The position numbers were made by a program, and so were the translations under genes. 64,000 bases of DNA from Domibacillus indicus (lineage in GTDB: Bacteria; Bacillota; Bacilli; Bacillales; Domibacillaceae): NCBI RefSeq assembly GCF_023715895.1, contig NZ_JAMBOO010000013.1:1-64000 (forward strand), given 5' to 3'. Positions 8,366 to 17,801 of this stretch are shown here, piece after piece (position 1 is the first letter of the stretch; each line of letters starts with the position of its first letter). Under the pieces are notes generated by a model that saw only the letters and a list, made by a program, of their open reading frames with translations, was not told the DNA's origin and searched no databases.

Positions 8366-9121
8366 GTGAAACTTATAATAACAGATGATTATAAAGCGTT
8401 AAGCGTCGCAAGCGCAAAAATGGTTGCGGATACAATTAACCAAAAACAAACAACCGTATTAGGATTAGCCACAGGGAGCACCCCTGTTGGTTTATATCAA
8501 GAACTAATTTCTTTATATATAAACAAGCAAGTTGACTTTAGCCATGTAACAACATTTAACTTAGATGAATACGTTGGCCTTTCCCCCGGCCATCCCCAAA
8601 GCTACCACAAATTCATGTATGATAACTTCTTTAACCATGTGAATATTTCTCAAGAAAATATACATATTCCAAAAGGAGACAATCCAGAGTTAGAAGAAGA
8701 ATGCGCCCAATATGAAGAGAAAATCGAATCAGTTGGACAGATTGATATCCAAGTTCTTGGAATTGGCGAAAACGGGCACATTGGTTTTAATGAACCAGGG
8801 TCTGATCCTAATGGATGTACATCTTTGGTTAAGCTGTCAGAAAGTACAGTGGAAGCCAATGCTCGTTTTTTTGGTGACAAAGAATTAGTGCCGAGGCTTG
8901 CTATATCTATGGGTCTCAAAACTATTCTAGATTCCAGTAAACATGTACTCCTTTTAGCCAGCGGAGAGAAAAAAGCAGGTGCTTTGTATCAAATGGTTTA
9001 TGGAGAAGTCTCTGAAGATGTTCCTGCAACATTCTTACAGCACCATCGAAATGTAACCGTTATAGCCGATAAAGATGCTGCTAAAAAACTTCCTAAAAGC
9101 GATTTAATTGCTGGTCTATAA
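8366..9121 (+). CDS. nagB: Glucosamine-6-phosphate deaminase
   Basis: A 251-residue enzyme converting glucosamine-6-phosphate to fructose-6-phosphate and ammonia in the cytoplasm. Family marks are LGLATGSTPVGLY (phosphate loop), FNLDEYVGL with the catalytic Asp67-Glu68 pair, and GIGENGHIGFNEPG carrying the catalytic His and neighbouring acidic residues. Length fits the NagB family. It starts at GTG with GGAGG nine bases upstream. It is followed after 87 bases by the EIICBA gene, so uptake of GlcNAc/GlcN as the 6-phosphate feeds directly into this enzyme. A separate GlcNAc-6-phosphate deacetylase would be needed for GlcNAc and is not in the window. Confidence 0.93.
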   Translation: MKLIITDDYKALSVASAKMVADTINQKQTTVLGLATGSTPVGLYQELISLYINKQVDFSHVTTFNLDEYVGLSPGHPQSYHKFMYDNFFNHVNISQENIHIPKGDNPELEEECAQYEEKIESVGQIDIQVLGIGENGHIGFNEPGSDPNGCTSLVKLSESTVEANARFFGDKELVPRLAISMGLKTILDSSKHVLLLASGEKKAGALYQMVYGEVSEDVPATFLQHHRNVTVIADKDAAKKLPKSDLIAGL

Positions 9122-9208
9122 GTATTCAAATAAGTAAGAAAATCTACATTGTATTTCCTTCTTACATATTAAAATTCTAAAAATGAATATAAGAAAGAGG
9201 TGCTAAAA

Positions 9209-11179
9209 TTGTTTAAAAAAGCCTTTCAGATTCTTCAACAATTAGGCCGTGCTTTAATGACGCCGGTCGCTGTGCTTCCGGCTGCAGGCCTGCTGCTCCG
9301 GTTCGGTGATACAGATTTATTGGACATGCCGGTGCTGCATGATGCCGGCGACGTTATTTTTTCCAACTTGCCGATGATTTTTGCGGTTGGGGTTGCCATC
9401 GGTTTAACAAATGGCGCTGGTGTTGCAGGCTTAGCCGCCATGATTGGATATTTAATTTTAACAAAAACGCTGGATAACATGGGGATTATTCATGGGCTCG
9501 AGCCGCCGTATGAAGGAGCAGCCCATTTAATTGATATGGGCGTATTCGGCGGGATTGTTATCGGTCTTTTAACTGCTTTTCTGTATAAACGATTTTCCAA
9601 TATCGAGCTGCATCCGGTACTCGGCTTTTTCTCCGGTAAACGGTTTGTGCCGATTATCACGTCCGTAGGTGCACTGCTGACTGGGGTTGTGTTTTCGTAT
9701 ATTTGGCCGACCATTCAAAGCGGTATTAATGCGCTGAGCGGCTTGATTGCTGATTCAACTGTTGGATTGTTTTTCTACGGAACGATTTACCGGCTTTTAA
9801 TTCCGTTTGGTTTGCATCACATTTTTTACACACCGTTTTACTTTATGATGGGCGAGTATACCGACCCGTCCACAGGAGAAGTGGTAACAGGTGACATGAC
9901 CCGCTTTTTTGCCGGAGATCCGACGGCAGGCCGGTTTATGATGGGTGACTTCCCGTATATGATTTTTTGTTTGCCAGCAGCGGCTCTTGCGATGATTCAT
10001 ATGGCCAAGCCTGAAAAAAGAAAGCTTGTGTCCGGGATTTTAATTTCAGCAGCGCTGACATCGATGCTGACAGGTATTACTGAACCAGTAGAATTTGCGT
10101 TTTTATTTGTTGCACCGTTTTTATATTTGATCAACGCTATTTTAGCCGGCGTGATGTTTGTTGTGATGGATTTGTTTGGCGTGCGTCATGGCTATACGTT
10201 CTCAGGCGGGGGCATTGACTACATTTTAAATTACGGTCTTTCAACAAACGGATGGGTAGCCATTCCGGTAGGGATTGTATTTGGCTTAATTTATTACTTC
10301 CTTTTCAAATTTGTTATTCGAAAATGGGATTTAAAAACGCCCGGCAGAGAAGATGATGAGGACATCAATTCAGAAGAAAGTGCGCAGCATGGCAATAAAG
10401 AAGAACTTGCCGCCAATGTCCTGCATGCATTAGGCGGAAAAGAAAATCTTGACAACTTAGATGCTTGTATTACGCGTTTGCGTGTAACAGTCAAAGATGC
10501 CAAGCAAGTAAAGAAAAACCGTTTAAAGGAATTGGGCGCAGTCGGCGTTATGGAGATGGGCAACAACTTCCAGGCGATCTTCGGTACAAAGTCAGACGCA
10601 CTAAAAGATGAAATCCATGCATTAATTGCGACCGGCTACACGCCGAAGAAAAACAAAGAAAAAAGTTTGCCGCAAGCCCAACTCGCTCCAAGTAATGAAG
10701 TCGAACAGCTAACTGCACCGTTAACAGGACAAATTATTCCGCTGTCGCAAGTTCCGGATGAAGTATTTTCAAGCGGCATGATGGGACAAGGATTTGCTAT
10801 TGCACCCTCGGGAAGCACAGTAGTCGCTCCAATGGACGGCACAGTCGTCTCTATTTTTCCAACAAAGCATGCGATCTCTTTCCAAAGCGCTGCGGGAACT
10901 GAAGTTTTAATTCATATTGGAATTGACACTGTTCATTTAAAAGGAAAAGGATTTGAAGTGCTTGTTTCAGATGGCGAAAAAGTCAAAGCCGGCCAGGAAC
11001 TGCTGAAAATCGACCTTGAGTATATCGAGCAACACGCGCCTTCTGCCATAACGCCGGTTATTTTCACCAATTTAACAGAGGACCGGGAACTGATCATTGA
11101 TCGGAATACAGAAGTGCAGGCAGGAATTAACTTGCTAGGAAAAATCACTTTTAAAAATGACCAAAGTTCAGCTGGTTAA
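9209..11179 (+). CDS. nagE: PTS N-acetylglucosamine-type transporter, EIICBA
   Basis: A single polypeptide with all three PTS modules: a membrane EIIC domain (about residues 1-380, roughly ten hydrophobic segments, opening with ALMTPVAVLPAAGLLL), EIIB (about 390-470, phosphorylated Cys in LDACITRLRV), and EIIA of the glucose type (about 510-640, active His in VLIHIGIDTVHLKG). It imports and phosphorylates GlcNAc or glucosamine using HPr-phosphate. The frame is open from a GTG at 9200, but AAGAGGTG sits correctly for the TTG at 9209, which I chose. It is the last gene of the nag unit and has a strong terminator behind it. By eye it is more GC-rich than neighbouring regions. Confidence 0.88.
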   Translation: MFKKAFQILQQLGRALMTPVAVLPAAGLLLRFGDTDLLDMPVLHDAGDVIFSNLPMIFAVGVAIGLTNGAGVAGLAAMIGYLILTKTLDNMGIIHGLEPPYEGAAHLIDMGVFGGIVIGLLTAFLYKRFSNIELHPVLGFFSGKRFVPIITSVGALLTGVVFSYIWPTIQSGINALSGLIADSTVGLFFYGTIYRLLIPFGLHHIFYTPFYFMMGEYTDPSTGEVVTGDMTRFFAGDPTAGRFMMGDFPYMIFCLPAAALAMIHMAKPEKRKLVSGILISAALTSMLTGITEPVEFAFLFVAPFLYLINAILAGVMFVVMDLFGVRHGYTFSGGGIDYILNYGLSTNGWVAIPVGIVFGLIYYFLFKFVIRKWDLKTPGREDDEDINSEESAQHGNKEELAANVLHALGGKENLDNLDACITRLRVTVKDAKQVKKNRLKELGAVGVMEMGNNFQAIFGTKSDALKDEIHALIATGYTPKKNKEKSLPQAQLAPSNEVEQLTAPLTGQIIPLSQVPDEVFSSGMMGQGFAIAPSGSTVVAPMDGTVVSIFPTKHAISFQSAAGTEVLIHIGIDTVHLKGKGFEVLVSDGEKVKAGQELLKIDLEYIEQHAPSAITPVIFTNLTEDRELIIDRNTEVQAGINLLGKITFKNDQSSAG

Positions 11180-11264
11180 ACCCTCAGTTATTAAATTTAT
11201 TCCTACAGACAAGGGAACGTTCAAATTAGCATTTAAAAGAATCTTGTATAATGATTATATTTAA

Positions 11265-11310
11265 AGAAGATGCCCAGAAAAAAACTCTTTTTTCTGGGCA
11301 TCTTCGTTTT
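11265..11310 (+). terminator. Strong rho-independent terminator
   Basis: GAAGATGCCCAGAAAAAA pairs with TTTTTTCTGGGCATCTTC, then TTTT. Ends the nagB-nagE unit. Confidence 0.85.
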
Positions 11311-11364
11311 GTATATATGCAAGTAATCCATTCAAAGTCAAACCCGTACAAAATCAGCACTATT

Positions 11365-11715
11365 TATGGAAGTGTTCTCTTCGATATACTTCTTTCAGTA
11401 TTTCTGCCGCAATGTCCTGCATACTTTTGCCGGTCTGTTCTCCTTTTTTCGCAGCCAATCCTTAATATCCACGGATAACGAAACCGAAACACCGTTTAAG
11501 CGGGTATCTTTCATACGAATAACCCACCGGTCTTTTAAGCGTTCCATATACAGATTGGCCACTGGAACCTGCTGATAAAGCAGATCTATTACTTAATAGG
11601 TAAATGAATAGACGGCTGGCAGATTAAGCACCACATATCCAGGCTTCGTACTGCGCCTGTCCCTTCCAAGGGAATAATTAGGTGTTAACCTATGTATGTA
11701 GACCCTTTTCCTTCA
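11365..11715 (-). pseudogene. HTH/RHH repeat family, copy 4 (internally deleted)
   Basis: The C-terminal ribbon-helix-helix segment is joined directly to the VSVELAD-upstream region: about 110 bases between two GAAACCGA-like words are missing, as expected from deletion between short direct repeats. The remainder extends to the SIEMGKRS region and then decays. Confidence 0.75.
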
Positions 11716-11759
11716 TTGAACCTATTCCCTTTTTCTTTGACCAGCAAAAACTATTTTAA

Positions 11760-12050
11760 CTATAGAGATATGCAAAAGGTTAAGGTATTCTTTTATACCC
11801 TGTCAAGGTTAAAGCTAGATTATAACTCAGAGACAAAAGCGGGCTGCTGTTAACAGTAGCATTATTTATTACACATATGTATACACTGGTCTTCGTCATG
11901 TTGGTTTTTATAATTATATGCTAAATTCAAATATGTATATTATAAAAAGATAATCAACGTAATTTGCAGTCGACGAGGAATCAAAGTATATCTTTATGTA
12001 GAAAATTTAGGAAGATATGGAGTGGTTGAAGCTATGTGGTTCCTTCCACA
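11760..12050. repeat. Non-coding dispersed repeat, copy b
   Basis: Matches copy a: GTCAAGGTTAAAGC, TATAACTCAGAG, CATGTTGGTTTTTATAATTA, TGCTAAATTCAAATATGTAT and TTATGTAGAAAATTTAG. It sits directly between two fragments of the HTH/RHH gene family. Confidence 0.65.
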
Positions 12051-12064
12051 TAGTTTTTAAAGCA

Positions 12065-12165
12065 GGTTTATAATGTGTATAGGTCCCTTCGAGGTAGCTG
12101 AAAGAATCGTTGCTTCCCGACACAATAAAGTACCAGTACCTAAACCTTTACTTATAAGGCAATAT
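12065..12165 (-). pseudogene. HTH/RHH repeat family, copy 5 (short fragment)
   Basis: About 100 bases matching the WYFIVPGTDDTFSYMEG coding region of the intact copy, with several substitutions. No other part is present. Confidence 0.65.
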
Positions 12166-12378
12166 TCCACATAAATACAACTTTACAAGAAAAATCATTA
12201 TAAGGTGATGGCAGGTACCTAGAGGGAGTTATCCCTAATTTTGTAGAAGACAAAGATTGGAACAACCTTATTCGGTTAATAGTGTTGTTCGGCTTTGCAA
12301 TAGGAAATCTGTTACGAAAAGTAATGTTTTTTGATAATTTGACCAATTTTCGTAGTTGGATTAGAGTGTGGGTATACA

Positions 12379-14307
12379 ATGAACATTGGACAGAAGGTGA
12401 AGAGATTGGAAGATATTTTAATTATTGCTCCGTATCCGGAGCTTGCAAAAGATGCAATGCAGCTTTGTGAAAAAACAGATATTCCGTTCTCGCTAATATC
12501 AGGTGATCCTAAAAATCCCTGGCAGCAACAAATTAACCCGGCAACGAGAGTGATTATTTCAAGAGGAGGCATGGCCAAATCTCTTCGAAAAATGCAGGAG
12601 TTACCGGTAATTGATGTACCGGTTACCCCGGCGGATATTTTGAAATCAATTAGTGCCGTGGCCCGTAGCGGTTACAAAAAAATTGCCATCATTACCCCAG
12701 CGAATATTTTATCCAAACCAAGCCGCGTGATGGAATTGTCCGATCAACTGCAGTTAATATTCGCTACAGATGCGGACGGAAACATTGAAGATGTTGTAAA
12801 AAGATTAATTCAAGATGAAAAAGTCGAAGCCATTATCGGAGATAGAGTTTCTGCGCAAATTGCGCTTCAGCATCACGTTCATAGCCATTTGCTAAAGTCT
12901 AGTGAAGAATCAGTGCTCACAGCATTGGAGACAGCCATGAATGTTCTTCGGGCTCAGACAAGTGAACGAACGAAAACAAAGGAAATGCAGTCAATTCTGG
13001 ATGTCATCCATGAGGGAGTACTTACAATTGATCCAGACGGTATTATTAAAGTATATAATGACGCAGCTAAAAGGATATTTGGGTTTCCCCAGGATATTGC
13101 CGGTCGAAAATATTCGGACTGTTTTACAGATCCCGTTTTGCTGAACATCATTAAGGAGAAAAAGGAAGAGCATCAAATGCTTCATACGTTAGCAAATGGG
13201 AAAAAGATCGTCATTCATCATATTCCTATTTATATTGATTCTATTTTCCAAGGATCAGTAGGAATCTACCAGGAAATAAGTAAAATCCAAAACATGGAGT
13301 TGAATATACGAAAGCGGCTGAATGATCGAGGGTTGACGGCAAAAAACACGTTTGATGACTTTGTCACCACTAACACTGAAATGAAGCAGGTGGTTACCGA
13401 AGCTAGATCATATGCTCAGTCTGAAGCGACGATATTAGTCTATGGAGAAACGGGAACGGGAAAAGAATTATTTGCACAAAGTATTCATAATGCAAGCAAA
13501 AGAAACAAAGGACCGTTTGTTTCGGTTAATTGTGCTGCACTAAGCGAGAATTTATTGGAAAGCGAATTGTTTGGGTATGTGGAAGGGGCGTTTACCGGTG
13601 CGATTAAAGGCGGCAGGCCCGGCCTGTTTGAATTAGCACACGGCGGTTCGCTGTTTTTAGATGAAATCGGGGAAATCTCTCTTCCTTTTCAAGCGAAATT
13701 GCTGCGTGTGCTGCAGGAAAAAGAAGTAAGAAGAATTGGAGGAGACCGGATTATTCCGATTGATGTTCGCGTAATATGTGCAACGAACAAGCCGTTATTT
13801 GATTTAACGCAGGAAGGGTCGTTTCGAGAAGATTTATATTACCGACTTAGCGTGTTGGAGCTGAGTTTAATCCCACTTCGTGATCGAAAAGAAGATGTCA
13901 TTCCTTTAGCCGTTTCATTTTTAAAAGCAGAAATGCAACGGGAAAATCGAGTATTGGTTTGGGAAAATACAGACGTTTTTCTTCCTTTACTTGATCATCA
14001 GTGGCTCGGGAACGCAAGGGAACTTCAAAATGCGATTCATCGTTTAGTTATTTGCACGCCAGAAGGAACGATTACACAGGATCTTGTTTCGCAAATTATT
14101 CAATCGATAAAAAAGAAGCAAAAAACAGCACAAAAACTCGAAGTAGAGATTTCAACGGATTTCAGAAAAATGGAGACGGACATTTGGAGAAAGTTGTTAA
14201 ACCAATATGATGGAAACAAAGAGCGCTTATGCCAGGTATACAATATTAGTAAAACAACTTTATGGAGGAAATTACAAATCGATAATAACGAACAAATAGG
14301 AGAGTAA
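12379..14307 (+). CDS. Sigma-54-dependent activator, PrpR-type sensor
   Basis: A 642-residue enhancer-binding protein. The N-terminus (about 1-190) resembles the PrpR N-terminal sensory domain. A PAS domain follows (about 205-310, [20 protein letters not shown]), then the AAA+ sigma-54 interaction domain (about 330-565) with Walker A GETGTGKE, the sigma-54 contact loop EGAFTGA and SLFLDEIGE (Walker B), and a C-terminal Fis-type helix-turn-helix. It activates sigma-54 RNA polymerase. The ribosome binding site upstream of ATG 12379 is weak; a TTG at 12406 preceded by AGAAGGTGA is an alternative start just before the domain. A sigma-54 promoter lies upstream of the next genes, which are its likely target; the ligand is probably a dicarboxylate or related acid. 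Confidence 0.88.
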   Translation: MNIGQKVKRLEDILIIAPYPELAKDAMQLCEKTDIPFSLISGDPKNPWQQQINPATRVIISRGGMAKSLRKMQELPVIDVPVTPADILKSISAVARSGYKKIAIITPANILSKPSRVMELSDQLQLIFATDADGNIEDVVKRLIQDEKVEAIIGDRVSAQIALQHHVHSHLLKSSEESVLTALETAMNVLRAQTSERTKTKEMQSILDVIHEGVLTIDPDGIIKVYNDAAKRIFGFPQDIAGRKYSDCFTDPVLLNIIKEKKEEHQMLHTLANGKKIVIHHIPIYIDSIFQGSVGIYQEISKIQNMELNIRKRLNDRGLTAKNTFDDFVTTNTEMKQVVTEARSYAQSEATILVYGETGTGKELFAQSIHNASKRNKGPFVSVNCAALSENLLESELFGYVEGAFTGAIKGGRPGLFELAHGGSLFLDEIGEISLPFQAKLLRVLQEKEVRRIGGDRIIPIDVRVICATNKPLFDLTQEGSFREDLYYRLSVLELSLIPLRDRKEDVIPLAVSFLKAEMQRENRVLVWENTDVFLPLLDHQWLGNARELQNAIHRLVICTPEGTITQDLVSQIIQSIKKKQKTAQKLEVEISTDFRKMETDIWRKLLNQYDGNKERLCQVYNISKTTLWRKLQIDNNEQIGE

Positions 14308-14313
14308 AAAAGA

Positions 14314-14338
14314 GAAGGCGAATTAGCCTTCTTTTTTT
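14314..14338 (+). terminator. Rho-independent terminator after the activator gene
   Basis: GAAGGC-gaatta-GCCTTC followed by seven T residues. Confidence 0.8.
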
Positions 14339-14374
14339 GTTTCAAAAATGAAATGCAATTTTCGAATATGAAAA
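14339..14374 (+). promoter_or_regulatory. Candidate upstream activating sites
   Basis: Two adjacent inverted repeats, TTTCAAAAATGAAA (14340-14353) and TTTTCGAATATGAAAA (14359-14374), lie about 120-150 bases upstream of the sigma-54 promoter, the usual position for binding of a sigma-54 activator. The assignment is inferred from position and symmetry only. Confidence 0.4.
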
Positions 14375-14491
14375 AACATAAATTGTATCAAAGTATAATT
14401 TTCTTTCTTAAAAGATGTTCGTTCTAGGCAAAACGCTGTAAACAACTGAATTTTTGTATTTTTCGAGAGAGAATTTTAGGTATTGGCAATG

Positions 14492-14508
14492 TTGGCACGA
14501 AACATGCA
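14492..14508 (+). promoter_or_regulatory. Sigma-54 (-24/-12) promoter
   Basis: TTGGCACGAAACATGCA contains TGGCAC and TGC with exactly ten bases between the invariant GG and GC. It lies 44 bases before the dehydratase start and downstream of a sigma-54 activator gene. Confidence 0.8.
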
Positions 14509-14551
14509 TCTTACGATAATGAAAGACAAAAAACATAAAGGTGGAGAAAGC

Positions 14552-15430
14552 ATGAGTGAAGTTTCAGTTGACCAAATCCGCAGCACAGTGAGAAAAATTT
14601 CCGTTGACCAAATTCGTGACACAGTAGCAACACTTTGCTGGGAGGCTTGTTACAAACTGCCAGAGGACATTGTAGAAGGATTTCATAGAGCGAGAGAATC
14701 AGAGCAGTCGCCGTTAGGACGATCCATTATTGACCAGCTCATTGAAAACGCTTCATTAGCCGCAACAGAAGATCGGCCGTACTGCCATGATACAGGACTG
14801 ACGGTTGTTTTCGCTGAAGTGGGGCAGGATGTGTACATTGACGGAGGAAATTTTGAAGAGGCGATCCACGAAGGGATTCGCAAAGGCTATAAAGAAGGCT
14901 ATTTGCGCAACTCTATTGTTGGAGATCCGTTGCTCCGAAAAAATACAAACGATAATACGCCGGGTGTGATACACACCAAACTCGTTGCTGGAAACCAAAT
15001 TAAATTAACGGTTTTGCCAAAAGGTGGCGGAAGTGAAAATATGAGCGCCATGAAATTTCTGCTTCCGGGAGAGGGAGTAGAAGGAGTGAAGAAGTTTGTG
15101 CTAGACACAATTATAGCAGCAGGTGGAAGAGCGTGTCCGCCGATTGTGGTTGGTGTTGGGATCGGTGGAAGCTTTGACAAAGTAACAGAAATAGCTAAGA
15201 AGGCGGTCCTGCGTGATATTGGCCAGTACCATCCCGAACCACATATTGCACAGCTAGAAAAAGAATTGCTTGAAGAAATTAACAAGACGGGTATTGGTCC
15301 ACAGGGGCTAGGCGGAACAAATACATCCTTATGGGTGTCTGCTGAAACATACGGATGTCATATCACAGCTCTACCCGTTGCGGTAAATATTCAATGTCAT
15401 GCAGCGCGGAAAAAATCCTGCGTCATTTAA
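14552..15430 (+). CDS. Fumarate hydratase class I / L-tartrate dehydratase, alpha subunit
   Basis: A 292-residue subunit of a two-subunit iron-sulfur hydro-lyase. Three cysteines expected to hold the [4Fe-4S] cluster are present: RPYCHDTGLTVVF (about Cys78), GGRACPPIVVGVGIGG and AVNIQCHA. The frame is open from 14483, but that region contains the sigma-54 promoter; the ATG at 14552 follows GGTGGAGAAAG. The first 27 residues contain an imperfect tandem copy (SVDQIRSTV / SVDQIRDTV). The beta subunit follows after 24 bases. Fumarase, tartrate dehydratase and related enzymes cannot be separated by sequence here; the sigma-54 control and the diacid transporter favour catabolic use of an external C4 acid. 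Confidence 0.85.
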   Translation: MSEVSVDQIRSTVRKISVDQIRDTVATLCWEACYKLPEDIVEGFHRARESEQSPLGRSIIDQLIENASLAATEDRPYCHDTGLTVVFAEVGQDVYIDGGNFEEAIHEGIRKGYKEGYLRNSIVGDPLLRKNTNDNTPGVIHTKLVAGNQIKLTVLPKGGGSENMSAMKFLLPGEGVEGVKKFVLDTIIAAGGRACPPIVVGVGIGGSFDKVTEIAKKAVLRDIGQYHPEPHIAQLEKELLEEINKTGIGPQGLGGTNTSLWVSAETYGCHITALPVAVNIQCHAARKKSCVI

Positions 15431-15454
15431 ATTCAGAAAAGAAGGTGCTAAATA

Positions 15455-16015
15455 ATGGCTAAAGTATATATAGAAACACCACTTACTAGTAAAGATGTTT
15501 TAAGTTTACATGCAGGGGATGAAGTCTTTTTAAATGGAGTGATTTATGTAGCGAGGGACGCTGCGCATAAGCGGTTTTTGGAGCGGTTTGAAAACAATGA
15601 ACAACTGCCGATCGATTTACGTAACCAAATCATCTTTTATGCTGGACCAACACCACCTAAGCCTGGACAGGTTATTGGCTCTATCGCCCCTACAACAGCT
15701 TCCCGTATGGATCCTTATACTCCAGCTATGTTTGAATACGGGGTTAAGGGTGTGATTGGAAAAGGGCCACGCAGTCAATCTGTGAAAGACGCGTGTAAAA
15801 ATGATAAAGCTATATGCTTTTCTGCCATTGGCGGGTTATCTGCCCTTCTAAGCGAAAAGGTACAAGCTGCGGAGGTGGTCGCCTATGAAGATCTGGGTCC
15901 GGAGGCGATCCGTGAACTTGTTGTTAAGGATTTCCCTGTTTTAGTTGTTTATGATGCACATGGAAAAGACCTTTATGAACAGGAGATTGCTAAGTATCGA
16001 ACAATAGCACGATAA
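15455..16015 (+). CDS. Fumarate hydratase class I / L-tartrate dehydratase, beta subunit
   Basis: A 186-residue partner of the preceding gene, matching the C-terminal (swivelling) domain of class I fumarases: an early LHAGDEVFLNGVIYVARDAA, then IFYAGPTPPKPGQVIGSIAP, TTASRMDPYTP and IGKGPRSQSV, all typical of the beta subunit. It has an AAGGTGC ribosome binding site and is surely co-transcribed with the alpha subunit. The pair assembles as a cytoplasmic, oxygen-sensitive hydro-lyase interconverting a hydroxy diacid with its dehydrated product. Confidence 0.87.
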   Translation: MAKVYIETPLTSKDVLSLHAGDEVFLNGVIYVARDAAHKRFLERFENNEQLPIDLRNQIIFYAGPTPPKPGQVIGSIAPTTASRMDPYTPAMFEYGVKGVIGKGPRSQSVKDACKNDKAICFSAIGGLSALLSEKVQAAEVVAYEDLGPEAIRELVVKDFPVLVVYDAHGKDLYEQEIAKYRTIAR

Positions 16016-16037
16016 TATAACAATTGAGGGCTATCTA

Positions 16038-16240
16038 CTATTTAGCCTTGCTTGAAGTGGGAGTTTCTCGGGAGGCCTCTTCCACCCAAGAGAAGTTGAC
16101 CGGGTTAACTCCTTTGTTCCAAAGATCCTGAAAAAGATGGTACGTTGGATTTGTCATAGTAGCTTGATTTTGTCTATCGCCCAAAAACACTGAAAACATT
16201 TTATGTGGCAACACACGATCTTCCGTAACCTTATATGTTT
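16038..16240 (-). pseudogene. Unidentified coding remnant, antisense to the operon
   Basis: Minus-strand reading gives about 65 codons ending in TAG (TNPTYHLFQDLWNKGVNPVN, then FSWVEEASRE). The composition is protein-like, but there is no clear start signal or promoter and I do not recognise it. The rest of 16016-16435 holds no supported gene, apart from the ribosome binding site of the transporter. Confidence 0.3.
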
Positions 16241-16435
16241 AGTTGTCAAAGGCCCCTCACAAGATTTCTATAAATGCACCAAATTAGTGGGGAAATAAAA
16301 GTCTTTAGATGATCACTTAATCCTAACCGACATTTAATTCCTCTTTACCACCAAGCTAAGCCCTTCACAGGCTTGAAGAGGGAGACTTCTTTCGAAAATG
16401 TATTAAAGAATAAAACAAACGGGAGGGTAACATTA

Positions 16436-17701
16436 ATGAAAAAGCTGGGACTTCCTATCCAAATCTTATTGGGATTAATATCTGGTATCATTGTTGGGTT
16501 GATATTTTACAAACATCCTGGTGTCGAGACCTACCTAAAACCAATAGGCGACATCTTTATGCATTTAATTAAAATGGTTGTAGTTCCTATCGTTTTTTCA
16601 AGTATTGTAGTTGGCATTGCTGGATTAGGCAGTGCCAAAAAGCTTGGGAAATTAGGGTTTAGAACCATTCTATATTTCGAAATAGCTACTACTGTAGCAA
16701 TTGTAATCGGAATCCTTTTCGCAAACGTATTCAAGCCTGGTGCAGGGGTTGATATGAATGCGCTTTCACAAGGGGACATATCCAATTACATGGCGACTGA
16801 ACAGGAGATGGAAAAAGAGAGCCATTTAGAGTTTATTACTAATATTGTTCCAACGAATATAGTTGACTCGATGGCCAAAGGGGACCTTTTAGCTGTTATT
16901 TTCTTCGCTGTTCTTTTAGGTCTGAGTGTTGCTGCTATGGGAGAAAAGGGAGAACCTCTGCTGAATTTTTTCAAAACTTTATCAGGCGCTATGTTTCATA
17001 TGGTTTCATTTGTCCTTAAAGTCGCACCATTCGGAGTTTTTGGACTGATTGGTGTAACTATTTCCAAGTTTGGTGCAGTCTCTCTGATTCCATTAGGAAA
17101 ATTAATCGTTACAGCTTATGGAGCATACCTGGTATTTTTTATTGTTTGCTTTGGATTAGTAGCCAAATTATTTAAAATCAATTTTATCGAATTTGTTAAA
17201 CTTTTAAAGGATGAATTGCTTCTTGTGTTCTCTACGTCGAGTGCGGAATCTGCTTTGCCTCAAGTGATGAGTAAGCTAGAGAAATATGGGTGTCCTAAAC
17301 CTGTCGTTTCATTTGTTGTTCCAATTGGATATTCTTTCAATACAGACGGATCGTGTATATATTTGGCTCTTAGCTCCCTTTTTATTGCCCAGCTTTATGG
17401 AATTGATATGTCACTAAGTGCACAAATCACGCTAGTGTTAATTCTTGCAGTTACTTCCAAAGGGATTTCTGGAGTAGCTGGCGGAGCATTAGTCGTACTT
17501 CTCTCTTCTTTAGCAGCTGCAGGTCTGCCACTTGAAGGTTTAGCTTTTATCGCGGGAATTGACTTTCTCTTAAATATGGGCCGAGCTGCTCTTAACGTAT
17601 TTGGAAACGCTTTAGCAACAGTGGTTATTACGAAATGGGAAGGCCAATTTGATACGGAAAAAAATAAAGCTTATATTGCTCACAGGAGTACTGCAGTTTA
17701 A
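16436..17701 (+). CDS. Dicarboxylate/amino acid:cation symporter (DctA/GltP family)
   Basis: A 421-residue membrane protein of the DAACS family with about eight transmembrane segments and re-entrant loops. Family marks are FSTSSAESALPQVMSKLEKY (hairpin loop), PIGYSFNTDGS (the NTDG-type motif of the substrate site) and TSKGISGVAGGALVVL. It most likely imports a C4-dicarboxylate with protons or sodium for the dehydratase encoded just upstream. I use the ATG at 16436, preceded by GGGAGGG, not the earlier frame opening at 16373. A 420-base gap with no terminator separates it from the beta subunit gene, so it may have its own promoter. Confidence 0.88.
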   Translation: MKKLGLPIQILLGLISGIIVGLIFYKHPGVETYLKPIGDIFMHLIKMVVVPIVFSSIVVGIAGLGSAKKLGKLGFRTILYFEIATTVAIVIGILFANVFKPGAGVDMNALSQGDISNYMATEQEMEKESHLEFITNIVPTNIVDSMAKGDLLAVIFFAVLLGLSVAAMGEKGEPLLNFFKTLSGAMFHMVSFVLKVAPFGVFGLIGVTISKFGAVSLIPLGKLIVTAYGAYLVFFIVCFGLVAKLFKINFIEFVKLLKDELLLVFSTSSAESALPQVMSKLEKYGCPKPVVSFVVPIGYSFNTDGSCIYLALSSLFIAQLYGIDMSLSAQITLVLILAVTSKGISGVAGGALVVLLSSLAAAGLPLEGLAFIAGIDFLLNMGRAALNVFGNALATVVITKWEGQFDTEKNKAYIAHRSTAV

Positions 17702-17801
17702 AAAAGAAAAGGTCACTTCATAAGGTTGTGATTATGAAGAAATCTGAATTTTGCGTTATTTAAGTTCTGTATATCTTACTGATTAAAGGAGTTTGTTCAT
17801 C

